DNA from: Gonapodya prolifera JEL478
Taxonomy: Eukaryota > Monoblepharomycota > Monoblepharidomycetes > Monoblepharidales > Gonapodyaceae
Assembly: GCA_001574975.1 (NCBI GenBank)
Contig: KQ965740.1
Coordinates: 669,591-733,590 of the forward strand
DNA: 64,000 bases
Direction: 5' to 3'
The position numbers and the translations under genes are program-made. Positions 10,693-20,244 of the stretch are shown in pieces (position 1 is the stretch's first letter; every line of letters begins with the position of its first letter). The notes under the pieces were generated by a model. That model saw nothing but the letters and a program-made list of their open reading frames with translations. It was not told the DNA's origin and did no database searches.

Positions 10693-12725
10693 TTAAAACT
10701 CACTCTCAGGCTCGGCCTTCTTTCCGGCGGAGATGGGCTTCTCAACACCGAAAATCTCGTCCATCTGCTCGAGCGAGTGGCCGCGGGTCTCGGGAACGAA
10801 GAGGTACACGTACGCGGCCATGGCGATACCAGTGCAGCCGAAGACGATGTATTGGTAGGCACCGAGGTTCTGGGCGTATGCTATTGACGGACGGCAACGA
10901 TGAGAGACCGAAGTGGACAGGTGAACGTATTGCAACTTACGCCACACTTTTCCGAGGATGAGGTTGTTGATCCAGTTGGACATGGTGGCAAGACCGGCAC
11001 CCTTTCCGCGGACACGGAGAGGGAAGATCTCAGACTGGTACACCCAAACGACAGGTCCCCAAGTTCCGGAGACTAATAAAAAAGAATCATGAGCATCGGG
11101 AAATGTAACGCGAGGACTCAAATAAAACTCACAGCTGATGACGTAGAGGTACATGAAGATTGCTCCCATAATACCGAAGGCCTTGCCGGTAGCAGAGTTG
11201 GGGTCGGCCATCATGGAGCCCGGGTTGGCCGGGTCGGGGATCTCGGTGTTCTGGTAGAGCTTGACCCACATGACGAGCATCCACATGAAGAAGGACATCA
11301 AGAGACCACCACCGATCATAAGCCTGCGGCGACCGGCCCATGGGCGCTCGATGAGGTACATGCCGGGGAAAGTGCCGAGAACGTTGATGATGGACTGGAG
11401 AGTGGTGTTGATGGTGGTGGCAGTGTCGCGAGAGAAACCCATTCCGATGAAGAGGGCGGACGAGTAGTACATGGCGGCGTTGATACCGGTCCATTGCTGG
11501 AAGAATTGGAGCACAATGCCGATGATGACCTGATCCAAAATATTCGTGAGTAAGGCACAAAAAACGACGTATTCCGTGATCAACTCACCCTGTTGAGGAT
11601 ACCCTTNNNNNNNNNNNNNNNNNNNNNNNNNNNNNNNNNNNNNNNNNNNNNNNNNNNNNNNNNNNNNNNNNNNNNNNNNNNNNNNNNNNNNNNNNNNNNN
11701 NNNNNNNNNNNNNNNNNNNNNNNNNNNNNNNNNNNNNNNNNNNNNNNNNNNNNNNNNNNNNNNNNNNNNNNNNNNNNNNNNNNNNNNNNNNNNNNNNNNN
11801 NNNNNNNNNNNNNNNNNNNNNNNNNNNNNNNNNNNNNNNNNNNNNNNNNNNNNNNNNNNNNNNNNNNNNNNNNNNNNNNNNNNNNNNNNNNNNNNNNNNN
11901 NNNNNNNNNNNNNNNNNNNNNNNNNNNNNNNNNNNNNNNNNNNNNNNNNNNNNNNNNNNNNNNNNNNNAAGGAGAACAACTCTTGCGACTCACCATAAGC
12001 TGCTGGATGGCAGTGATGCGTCCACGGTAGGGAGTTGGGGAAACTTCAGCAATGTAGAGAGGGACGGTTCCGGAGAGAATACCGACACCGAAACCGCAGA
12101 AGAAACTAGAGGGAGTACATTAGCCACCGTGAAGACCGTGGCAAAACGACACTCAAAGCTCACCGGCCGGCGTAGAGTGATCCGATTCCGTTGGCAAGAC
12201 CTTGGAGGATACCACCGAGACCAAAGAGTGCTGCACCGATGATAATACTGCGTTTACGACCAATAAGTTTGGAGTCGGCAAGAAGAGTGACAGCAGCGGC
12301 ACCGGGAATGCAACTAACCAAAAGAACATCATGTCAAGGACAGAAGCGATGGAAGCGAGATGTGAAAGAACTCACCCAGCCAAGAAGAGCGATACAATGT
12401 TTCCTTCAAGATCGGCAGATCCGTCAAGGTTCTGGAGAGTTCCGTTTCCGAGACGGGTGGTGTTCGAAAGGCTGGAAGGAAGATACGACGGAACAATTAG
12501 ACTTCAGACCGGAAAACGATTGGTTCCGACTGCAACTCACCCAAAGAAGACACGGAAGGAGTCCATCTGAAGGACCTGGTTGATGATACCGATTTCATAA
12601 CCGAAGAGGAAGCCGCCGACGGCGGACGTGCTGACGGGGAGAGAGGAGCAGGGATGAGGAGGAGAACCATATCACATCGGCAGGCCTGGGACTCACAAGG
12701 CGATGAACCAAACTCTGAGATTCAT
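10693..12725 (-). CDS. MFS hexose transporter, copy 1 (interrupted by gap)
   Basis: Nine exons are visible (about 12725-12697, 12630-12541, 12471-12376, 12313-12164, 12105-11994, gap, ...-11589, 11529-11133, 11072-10941, 10880-10693). The start is MNLRVWFIAL. Sugar-porter family motifs are clear: GGFLFGYEIGIIN at the first helix, DSKLIGRKR in the cytoplasmic loop 2-3, FQQW-GIN in helix 7, and PETRGHSLEQMDEIF at the C-terminal loop. The protein would import hexoses across the plasma membrane by proton symport. One exon and parts of its flanking introns are hidden by 362 N. The gene is an inverted relative of the copy at 22742-24791, and a central block is almost identical between them. It ends in EPESEF, shorter than copy 2. 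Confidence 0.93.
11607..11968. other. Assembly gap (362 N) inside transporter copy 1
   Basis: The bases are unknown. The flanks (atacccttN on the left, Naaggagaac on the right) are exact reverse complements of the flanks of the gap in copy 2, and both gaps have the same length. Confidence 0.99.
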
Positions 12726-13076
12726 TGTGGATGTGTTTCGAGGATCGAAAGGCGGACAATGGGCCAAGTTTTGGGGGATTACGTTTGATTTGATAATGAT
12801 GGGGTACCGGATGGCAGGCGGCCTTATATAGGAGAAAATGAATCATTTTGTTACCTCATTCCATGTCAGAACCAACACGCGGAAAGGGCGGGGAAGGGCC
12901 CGCCACAGCAAGGGGTCTTGGCGGCCTGACGGTTGTGACTCACATCCACGTTGGATTTGGTACATTCGTGTCACCCGATCTTTAATTTATCCTTTTCCTT
13001 TCCGATTATTCTATCCGAGAAGTGTTCCTTTGTAGGACAAGGTACGCTGTGCGTAAGGAATATCACAAGCCGAGTG
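12726..13076. promoter_or_regulatory. Transporter copy 1 promoter with TATA box
   Basis: On the minus strand TATATAAGG lies at about 12823-12831, roughly 100 bp before the ATG at 12725. This is a normal distance for a fungal TATA box plus 5' UTR. The rest of the 350 bp shows no gene. Confidence 0.55.
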
Positions 13077-14312
13077 TCAAATTACCTCCGTTCCTTCCTC
13101 AATCACCACAATTCCGCCTTCTTCGGTCGCTCCAACACAAGCACCAATCATTCCGCACACCGCTTCTGCATTTTTCGGTGTTTTACCAACATGTTGTCGC
13201 ACCGCCTCGAGTCCATGGCTCAACTTCACTTTTTTTGTGGACGGTTGCTCCGACCCCCCACCCTTGTTAGTTGCACGCCCGCCTTTTGCTTTTACGCGGG
13301 CACTTTCATATGCTTCCAGCCAGGATGCAACGCTTTTGACAGGGACGCCCACCAACGGGGCGACCTTTTGTGCTGCTTGCGCCATTGTGCTGCACTCCCC
13401 CGCATGACTCCAAAGTGCACCAATGGCAACATGTTGCCGTCCTTTTTTTGCTTGCGCTGGGCGAAGCAGAAATCGGTAGGGCGCTTTCAAATATCTGGCT
13501 CGGAGCTGGAGGAGTTCATCCGTGTTCAGTTTTGAAGGAGGGAGAGTCAAACCAACGCGCGGACTGGTGTAGAGGGTAGCAACTGGGGGAATGCTAACTG
13601 AAAATGACTCAAATAACGACGCTGGTAAAAGACACAGTGGCGCCGCCGTTGACGTCACGATTGTGGGAGGGCTTCCACCACCGAGGCGCTCATCCACAAA
13701 ATGCTTAATAGATGGAGAGTCAAGAACACCCAAGAGATGGTCAACACAAAGCGAAGGACCCTCAATGAGGCTTTGTAACGCTGACGAAGGCGTGAACGTG
13801 GGTGTTGACCCTGGAATTACAGCGTCCGATTCTCCCGACTCTTTAGGAACCACAAGGGTCCCGTAGGGCTCAAGCGCTCTGATCAGTAATCCACCGAACG
13901 TGTCATTTCCATCTTCTTCCTTTGTTCCTCCCGCCCCATCACTTCCATCGCTCCCGCTCTCGGTGGAGCCCTGCCGTCCTCCGAACGTGATATCCAACCC
14001 CTTCCACGTCCCCCCTCGGTAGCTTCCTCCAAGCTTATGAAAATACCAGCGCCCTCGACTCCTCTGATCGGGATGCCGGTGCGAAAATGGGTCCGGGTGA
14101 TCTGGTTCCCGGTGCAAGTAGAATTCGAGCTCGGCGAGACGGAAGACTTTGAATGCGGTTGTCGTCGCGGACGAGGTCGACGGGGATTGCGCGCAGAGGA
14201 GCCATGAGTGAGTGAGTGAGGTGGCCGTGGTGGTGAACCAGTCCTGGAACTGGGACAGACTCGCACTGGAGGGAGGTATGAGCAACCGCGCGAGTTCCTG
14301 GTCGCCATCCAT
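13077..14312 (-). CDS. Conserved fungal protein of unknown function
   Basis: A single uninterrupted frame of 411 residues starts at the ATG of MDGDQELARLL; the frame upstream of it has no other ATG. The most conserved-looking block is at about residues 85-120: EFYLHREPDHPDPFSHRHPD, then GRWYFHKLGGSYRGGTWKG. From memory this resembles uncharacterised fungal proteins in which an aromatic and His-rich segment precedes GGLLIRAL and a GPSLCVDHLL helix. A relation to DNA-3-methyladenine glycosylase folds is possible but not shown. The C-terminal third contains a Lys-rich stretch (GRATNKGG, TKKVKLSHG) typical of nuclear proteins. No signal peptide or membrane segment is seen. It is unusual in being intronless among intron-rich neighbours. 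Confidence 0.7.
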   Translation of the reverse strand: MDGDQELARLLIPPSSASLSQFQDWFTTTATSLTHSWLLCAQSPSTSSATTTAFKVFRLAELEFYLHREPDHPDPFSHRHPDQRSRGRWYFHKLGGSYRGGTWKGLDITFGGRQGSTESGSDGSDGAGGTKEEDGNDTFGGLLIRALEPYGTLVVPKESGESDAVIPGSTPTFTPSSALQSLIEGPSLCVDHLLGVLDSPSIKHFVDERLGGGSPPTIVTSTAAPLCLLPASLFESFSVSIPPVATLYTSPRVGLTLPPSKLNTDELLQLRARYLKAPYRFLLRPAQAKKGRQHVAIGALWSHAGECSTMAQAAQKVAPLVGVPVKSVASWLEAYESARVKAKGGRATNKGGGSEQPSTKKVKLSHGLEAVRQHVGKTPKNAEAVCGMIGACVGATEEGGIVVIEEGTEVI

Positions 14313-14703
14313 TGTTTTACGGGCGATGGCCTGCAGATCGACCGGTTGAGCTGTTTGCGGCCACCGTGGCCTTGTCAAGTGTTACCGCAGCACCGCTCCC
14401 AGACTTGATTTCGTTTTTGAAGAAACATGTTCTGACACAATATACATATCTATATAGCGCGTGTAAGATTAAAGGTGTGTGTGATATTTCGTAAGCAAAA
14501 ATGTTCACTTTGCATCGTGCAGACCAACGTCACGATACGGGGTGCATGCAGGGGCACCTACACAAACAAAAAATGACGGAAAAGAAGAAAAGAAGAACCG
14601 CGTCCGAAGAAGATAGAAGTCCGTTAAAGTCAAAGTCTCGAAGCCTCAAACCAACGTCCGTCCCGGGTCCGGGACTCGGGGGTAAAACAAAGTATCCAAA
14701 GTC
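14313..14703. other. Intergenic, no supported gene
   Basis: The 390 bp between the unknown protein and the cyclin 3' end contain no coding signal. A/G-rich stretches occur near 14570-14640. Confidence 0.4.
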
Positions 14704-16217
14704 CTAATGGTACTGCTGCCGTAGCGAGCCTGGCCTCCACGTGCCCACGATCTGCCAGTCCTGTGGTGTCAGTGGAGGTGTGAGAGGGGTGTATGTCGAC
14801 GCTTCGACGCCCTGCAATCCCGAGCCTGCTACAGGCTCTTCGGAGGGCGTGCCGGGTCCAGTGGGACGAGGTCCCATGAACCACGAATTGCGTTTGCGGC
14901 GAGGAGGGGCAGGAGGGGCTACGTCAAGCCTACAGGTCGTGGGTCAGATGAAGCAATGGTGCGACGCTCTTAAGTGGTGGTGGACTCACATCATGCTTGA
15001 CATGCTTGAGACTGTGGAGAAGTCTCCGGAAAAGCGAGACGAGGCGCGAGAGGGAGACGCCGGGTCACTTGGGTTTGTCGTAGCGGGCGACAAGGGTTCG
15101 GGGAGTGATGCCGACGGAATTGGGTGGAAGATGGGGTGGATGGCTGAGAGCTTGGTCGACACTTGAGAGACAAGCACCGGGTCCGCAAACGGTTGCTTTA
15201 AAAGAATGGACGGGTTTAACCTTCTTTGACGCGGAGGAGTACCGCCGATCGAGTCACTCACAGACAAACCCAACCCGAATGCACTTCCTGCAAGTTGAAG
15301 TGAAGCAAGCGCAATGATGGACCGTAGACTGCCAATAAACTCTTCGTAGTGAAGAGCACGATGCGACAGATTGAGCGCAAGCTCCAGAATGTTCCACAGC
15401 TTTGCGTCATCGCGACGCCGAGATTGCCGTGCCCGTGAGAACTCGGCCGGATCCAGCTGGCAGTGCAGGACCGCGTCCAAGAGTCCGAGCTTTGCAGCAA
15501 ACGTGTGCACAAAGTTATCGGCGGTAGGCCGGTCCACCACAAAGTCCAAGGTTGTCAGCATTGTAATCTCCATCTGGCGAAGGTCGCCCCTGCTGTACCA
15601 CCGACAGCACAGGTCTTCCACGACTCCGATAGAGAGAACACGCTTGGGAGATTCTTCGAACTTGGAGGCAATCCAGAGGGCGACGATGCCCACGACTTGG
15701 AGTTCGCGCCGCGGAACCCGCCGCAGCGAAAGATACCGGTCCAACAGGTCTATCGAGCGATGCAGGGTGGTGGAGCATTGCCGATACTCGTTGGCAATAT
15801 CTGAATCGTTGCGATACGGAGGGTGGTGGAATCCAGGTTGAGAAACGGCAAGGATGCACACCTCGCGACACCCAACGCCACTCACCCGAAAGCCATTCCA
15901 CCAGCGTGTACCGCACTGGAGAGTACACGGCAGTATAAATTAGTACGAACGTCCCAGGCTACTCGCGACTCGACAAATCGCTCACTTTCTGCGTTGATTT
16001 CTGGCTGCAGCGATAGGTAGTGAGGAAGCGGCCCAAACTGCTGCTGGATACGCGGCATCGTTCCAAGCGACGCAGCGTGCAGGATTCGACCGAGCGCATC
16101 GGTGCATTTCGGGGTGGCAGCGTGATAAGGGATTTGAGCTCACATCGCTGGTCGCAACGCAGCCCTTCGCGCTCTCACCTCCTCGTCGAACAGGCAGCCG
16201 GCGTCCAGGTCTGCCAT
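14704..16217 (-). CDS. Mitotic-type cyclin
   Basis: Five exons (16217-16179, 16043-15986, 15915-15886, 15800-14990, 14929-14704) sum to 387 residues in one frame. The cyclin box begins at LQPEINAE|MRYTLVEWLS and continues with STTLHRSIDLLDRYLS, LQVVGIVALWIASKFEE and MLTTLDFVVDRPTADNF. These correspond to the 'MR.iLvdWL', 'LDRyLs' and 'AsKyEE' blocks by which A/B cyclins bind a cyclin-dependent kinase. The N-terminus is short (about 35 residues) with no destruction box, unlike classic cyclin B. The C-terminal tail is long, Pro/Ser-rich and partly carried on a separate last exon (LDVAPPAPP to LRQQYH). The first exon (MADLDAGCLFDEE) joins in phase but is the least certain. It could act in G1/S or G2/M. 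Confidence 0.88.
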
Positions 16218-16602
16218 TTGTTGCAGGGCAGCTCCGTCGGTGCACAGCGCACGTTGGCAAGGCCGATTTTGTTTTGTTCTTATTCGGGAAGGTGTGGTGT
16301 TGAAAGGGTGAGAGCACTTTTTTGGGTTGACCACAACCGCCCCGTTCAAAACAGACCCCCGCACGCCTGCGTCACCGCCGATCTTCTCGGGGGGGTTGTG
16401 TTTGAAAAGGCGGGTGGCTGCTTGTCTCTTGATTTTCTATTTTGCAACAAAAGGCATGTATGATGAAATAGTTTTTTCGTGAAGTCGATGCCAGGAGGGA
16501 GTAATCGGGCGTTGTTTGATTGCGGGTTCGAATCCAAACTAAGCTGATGTGGTGCGTGATGGCACTTCCGGATTTGGAAAGAACGGCAGCACGGCCCACG
16601 CC

Positions 16603-16604
<2 letters not shown>

Positions 16605-16640
<36 letters not shown>
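16605..16640. repeat. 36-bp poly-C homopolymer
   Basis: An uninterrupted run of cytosines lies 390 bp upstream of the cyclin start codon. The rest of 16218-16831 shows no gene. Confidence 0.95.
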
Positions 16641-16642
<2 letters not shown>

Positions 16643-16831
16643 CTCACTTCCACGCAAAATTTCCCGCGTTCGACCACACGTCTCAGCGACTACCGAAATC
16701 GAAGTTGCTCTTTGGTGTGATCGAATGCTGCCAGCACATGAGAACGTGAACGGTAGATGCATCTTTAGCACTTGTATTTACAATGTAGTATTAATATCAA
16801 TTCAGTGCAATGACCAGCAAAGACGGTATTA

Positions 16832-17704
16832 CTAGTCCAGTATAATCACACCATCCTCTTCAACAAAGGCGAACGGCTCCGGCCAATGTATCACGAAGGG
16901 TGGGGGACGGGGAGTAGTAGGGTTGACAGGCAGAGCACCGGTCCGCGCTGATTCGCAGGAAAAGCGCTCGGGATCATCCACATCTTCGGACACCACAATG
17001 GGGGACGACGTAGCCCTGCTGATCGGTGCGCCAAGGCTTGGTGACGATCCTGTCCGAACGACCGATGGAGGAGGGTGCGGGAGCTGCTTGCGATTGTCCA
17101 CCACGACGTCGTCGGCGTCCTCGTCGTCGCTCTCCACCTCTAAGCCAAATGAGTCCATCTCCACTTTCGTACTCAGCGCGAGCCTTGGCGGGAACGATCG
17201 ATACGCGCGACCGGGTCCTATGGGCGCTCGCTGAGATCGCATGGAACGCTCCCGCTCCTGGTGCGTTCCCGACGACTCTCCATCCGGCGACACAACACCA
17301 ACAAGGGTCACCTCCTCCGACACGCGCTCCGACCGCCGGGAGAGATCAATCATGGGAGCACTCAGCCCCAGCGCCGTCAGATCTACATCTCCAGCACGTC
17401 CCTGCGCCGACGCAGACGCAACGGAAAAATCAGACCCGGACCGCGCAATGGTGTCCGTTGCTGAGCGGTCGCTGCCTGCCACTGTCACTGCCACTGCCAC
17501 TGCCGGCGAAGATGGAATCGATGATGGCGGGGAAGGTGCAGACGGGCGCGATTCGGCGGGCGAGTGGATAACGGGGGACGATCGCTTCGAGGGAGGACTT
17601 GGATTCGAGGCTTCGTCTCGTAGATGAATGTCCCCGTCGGAATCTCCAGAGTGTTTTCGCTTCAGAGAGGGACCTGAAGTCAATTCCGACGGAATCAATT
17701 TCAT
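16832..17704 (-). CDS. Low-complexity ORF, likely 3' exon of the SET gene
   Basis: An open frame of 290 residues starts with MKLIPSELT. It has a basic, nuclear-signal-like patch (LKRKHSGDS), long Ser/Pro-rich stretches, an acidic cluster (VESDDEDADD) and the short hydrophobic tail FVEEDGVIILD. It begins only a few bases after the stop of the SET-domain frame, separated by a T-rich tract ending in AAG that looks like an acceptor. It is therefore probably the last exon of that gene. I could not find a donor in the right phase, so a separate gene or a frameshift remains possible. Confidence 0.5.
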   Translation of the reverse strand: MKLIPSELTSGPSLKRKHSGDSDGDIHLRDEASNPSPPSKRSSPVIHSPAESRPSAPSPPSSIPSSPAVAVAVTVAGSDRSATDTIARSGSDFSVASASAQGRAGDVDLTALGLSAPMIDLSRRSERVSEEVTLVGVVSPDGESSGTHQERERSMRSQRAPIGPGRAYRSFPPRLALSTKVEMDSFGLEVESDDEDADDVVVDNRKQLPHPPPSVVRTGSSPSLGAPISRATSSPIVVSEDVDDPERFSCESARTGALPVNPTTPRPPPFVIHWPEPFAFVEEDGVIILD

Positions 17705-17711
17705 TATATCC

Positions 17712-20244
17712 TTAAAAAAAACAGCACATACACTCACTCATCATACGTTCAGTTAGCTGCAAGGGTGGAGGCAGTTCGCGGCCGTCGCGTCGCCTTGCCT
17801 CTTCGTCAACGTGACTGCTACTTGCCCTTTGTTCCCCCCTTATAACGCTGGGAACTAGCGAAGACTGTTCCACCCTTGCAACACTCGGAACTAACGACGG
17901 CTGTTGCGCACTTGGAATGCAGGGAACTAACGCCGTCGGAAGCCTATGTGAAGGACCGCCCATATGACTGCTACTTTCCAGAGCCGCAGCCAGTGCCTCC
18001 AAACATCCTTCCCCTTCCAGCTCATCGATTTCGTCGTCGCTGATGATGATAGGGTCGTCTTCAGAATCGAGAGTCTCCTCTTCCTGGGCTGGGGTCACAT
18101 CAACGAGTTCCCGTAAAGGAGGCTCCGGGGTCTCAGTGGAACACACGCTGAGCGAGTCGTCAGAATCAGTGGTGAACACAAGGTCGGCGAGTGTCGGCAC
18201 GCTCCGCAAGGAATTCGTCACGATGGATTCACGAACTTCAACGACTGGAGCCCCCTGGGCGGTATCCTTCGCTGGAACCTCCGCCATAATTGAATCACCT
18301 TTTGACGTGGGAACGCCGTGCCCGTTCCCACTTTCCGGCACCCGCCCCGCGCGAATCTCTGCAAGGATTCCCGATGCATCCCTACTCCACCGGTCCGCCC
18401 TCGCGTCCCGCTCCGATCTCGCCTTCACCCCATCCAGATGCTTCGCCACCCGCATGACAAGGTTGCTGATGGCGCTTTCAAACTCGGCCGGTATTGTGCC
18501 ACTACCGCTCGAGGTTCCACCGCCGCCTTGTGTCTTGAACAGATCCTTGACTGGGTTCAACGCCTTTTGCAAAAGGTCCGCTTCGTCCCTGTCGCGTTGA
18601 TTTTCGCTCTGGGCAATGTTTTGTAGGACTGCATTGTGACGATAGATTGGGATCATCTCCCGCCAATAACCTTCACCTGAAAAATCAAGGGCATATGAAA
18701 CATGGGGTGACAGAGAATTGTGTACCACTTCAAATTTACCATAATCCAAAAGGATTTCGTCCCCATCGTTAATCTTCTTTGAAGCAACGACAAACGAAAG
18801 AGGAAACCCAAATACCACAATCTCACACAAAAGGACATTATCGCTACGATCTCGCGACGGATCCCTGGTAAACCAGAAGATATGGGGCACAGGTCTGAGA
18901 CAGTGAAAGGTTTCCTTGACAAACCTCATTTCATTCCAAACATCGCCGACTCTGATGAACAAAGATGTTGGCTTAGGGGCAGGTACAGTGTAAAATAGAT
19001 GATACAATCTCACCTGCAGTCATTAATTTGCGTGGTCCAAAAGAACGGCGACCTGGTATCCGCCGTACTTCCGTCGACGACGTACTGCGGGAGATCTGTG
19101 GTGGCCACACCGCGATGAAATCCGCACTGTTCGGAGAAACCCTCTGGAAGGAATGGTGCTCGAAAATTTAGTCTGTCGTCCACACAAAATGCCTCAGGGA
19201 GTGTCAATTCGACCGCAAGAGATTCACGGAGCCGACGGTTGAATGGTTGGATTTGTCGTTTCTTGGGAAAAGGAGCAGAACGTTAGAAGCGTCAGCAACA
19301 ATGATCTCCCGACCAACGAGCTTACATGTTCGAAATACAAAGAGCTTGTCCCGTCGTAAAATCCAAGAATCTCTCCCTGCTCAATGGCGTCGGTCGCAAC
19401 AACTTTGCAGCATACCCCATCTTTAACTCTGGGATCTTCTGGAGATACGCTAACGACACCGGTTTTCTGACGGAAGGGAAATGGTTGATTGTTGAAGGTA
19501 AGGTTTGGATGTCGCGACTTTCCCGGAACTTTGGACCAGCTTTGTGAATGGGAGATGAAGCAAGGCAGGTGAAACCATTGTCAACGTCAGTAGTCTCACC
19601 TCTTGCCATGAAATTGTTTCATGATAAGATATCCAAGGACACTGGCGCGAACTCTGGTGTAATCATCACTGTCGACGGGGCTCGGACTCCGTGCGGCGCC
19701 ACCTGGTAAAAAATTTCTTGAATTCGAGTTGTCGGAAGCGTTCCGGCGTTTGCTCTGTGACTGAACTGCAGGTTTCTGCCTGGCTACAAGGACAAACTGG
19801 TTTGAGCGGCACATAATGCTGTGGGAGCACCACACGCAGGAACACACCAAGAAAGGCTGAAGCTTCCGGCGACAATTTTGCCTTTTCAACCCACGAAAAC
19901 AGGTTTTGCTGAGAGAAAGGGAGTCGCGTTCGAGCGGCGAACACCTCCTGCGTCCTGTGTGTCCACTACGCCAGCCGATGGTACGGTCAAGGAACATTTG
20001 AAACCTCACAGGTGAGTGTCTTTTCGCTTACAGTCATGTACCGCGTGTAAAGTGTCCTGAGCAGTGGTGACATCCGTGGAAGGCCCTCCGCTTCTTCTGC
20101 CTGCCAGCCCACTTCATTCTTACGACCTGCACCCTTCCGGTCTCCTGCACTCGTTCGCAATCCAGGGGGCATCTCTTTTTGCTTCCGTTTCTGTCTCTTT
20201 CTGCGGCCTTCTTCGCCATCGGTGGAATCACCGAAGCGGAGCAT
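17712..20244 (-). CDS. SET-domain protein
   Basis: Exons 19466-19326, 19261-19014, 18951-18740 and 18676-17712 join in phase. They form a SET domain: CKVVATDAIEQGEILGFYDG at the start, YVVDGS and FFWTTQINDCR in the middle, and SKKINDGDEILLDYG|EGYW at the end. The last block matches 'GeELl.dYG..yW', the lysine methyltransferase cofactor and tyrosine motif. The usual NHSC box is replaced by INDCRVG/NEMRFVKE, as in divergent SET proteins. The C-terminal half is acidic with a SUMO-type PIIISDDEIDEL segment. Upstream, a basic exon starting at MLRFGDSTDGEEG (ATG at 20244; RRKRQKRKQK) and a segment near 19666-19944 look coding, but their junctions are unresolved. The N-terminus is therefore tentative. 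Histone or other protein lysine methylation is the likely role. Confidence 0.7.

Noticed and set aside
13591-13866. Plus-strand frame opposite the unknown conserved protein
   Set aside because: Antisense shadow of the 411-residue minus-strand gene, with no independent support.
16500-16545. GGGTTCGAATCC, a tRNA B-box-like sequence
   Set aside because: The T-stem does not pair and no acceptor, D or anticodon arms can be built around it. Similar B-box-like words at about 912 and 2008 fail in the same way, so no tRNA is called.
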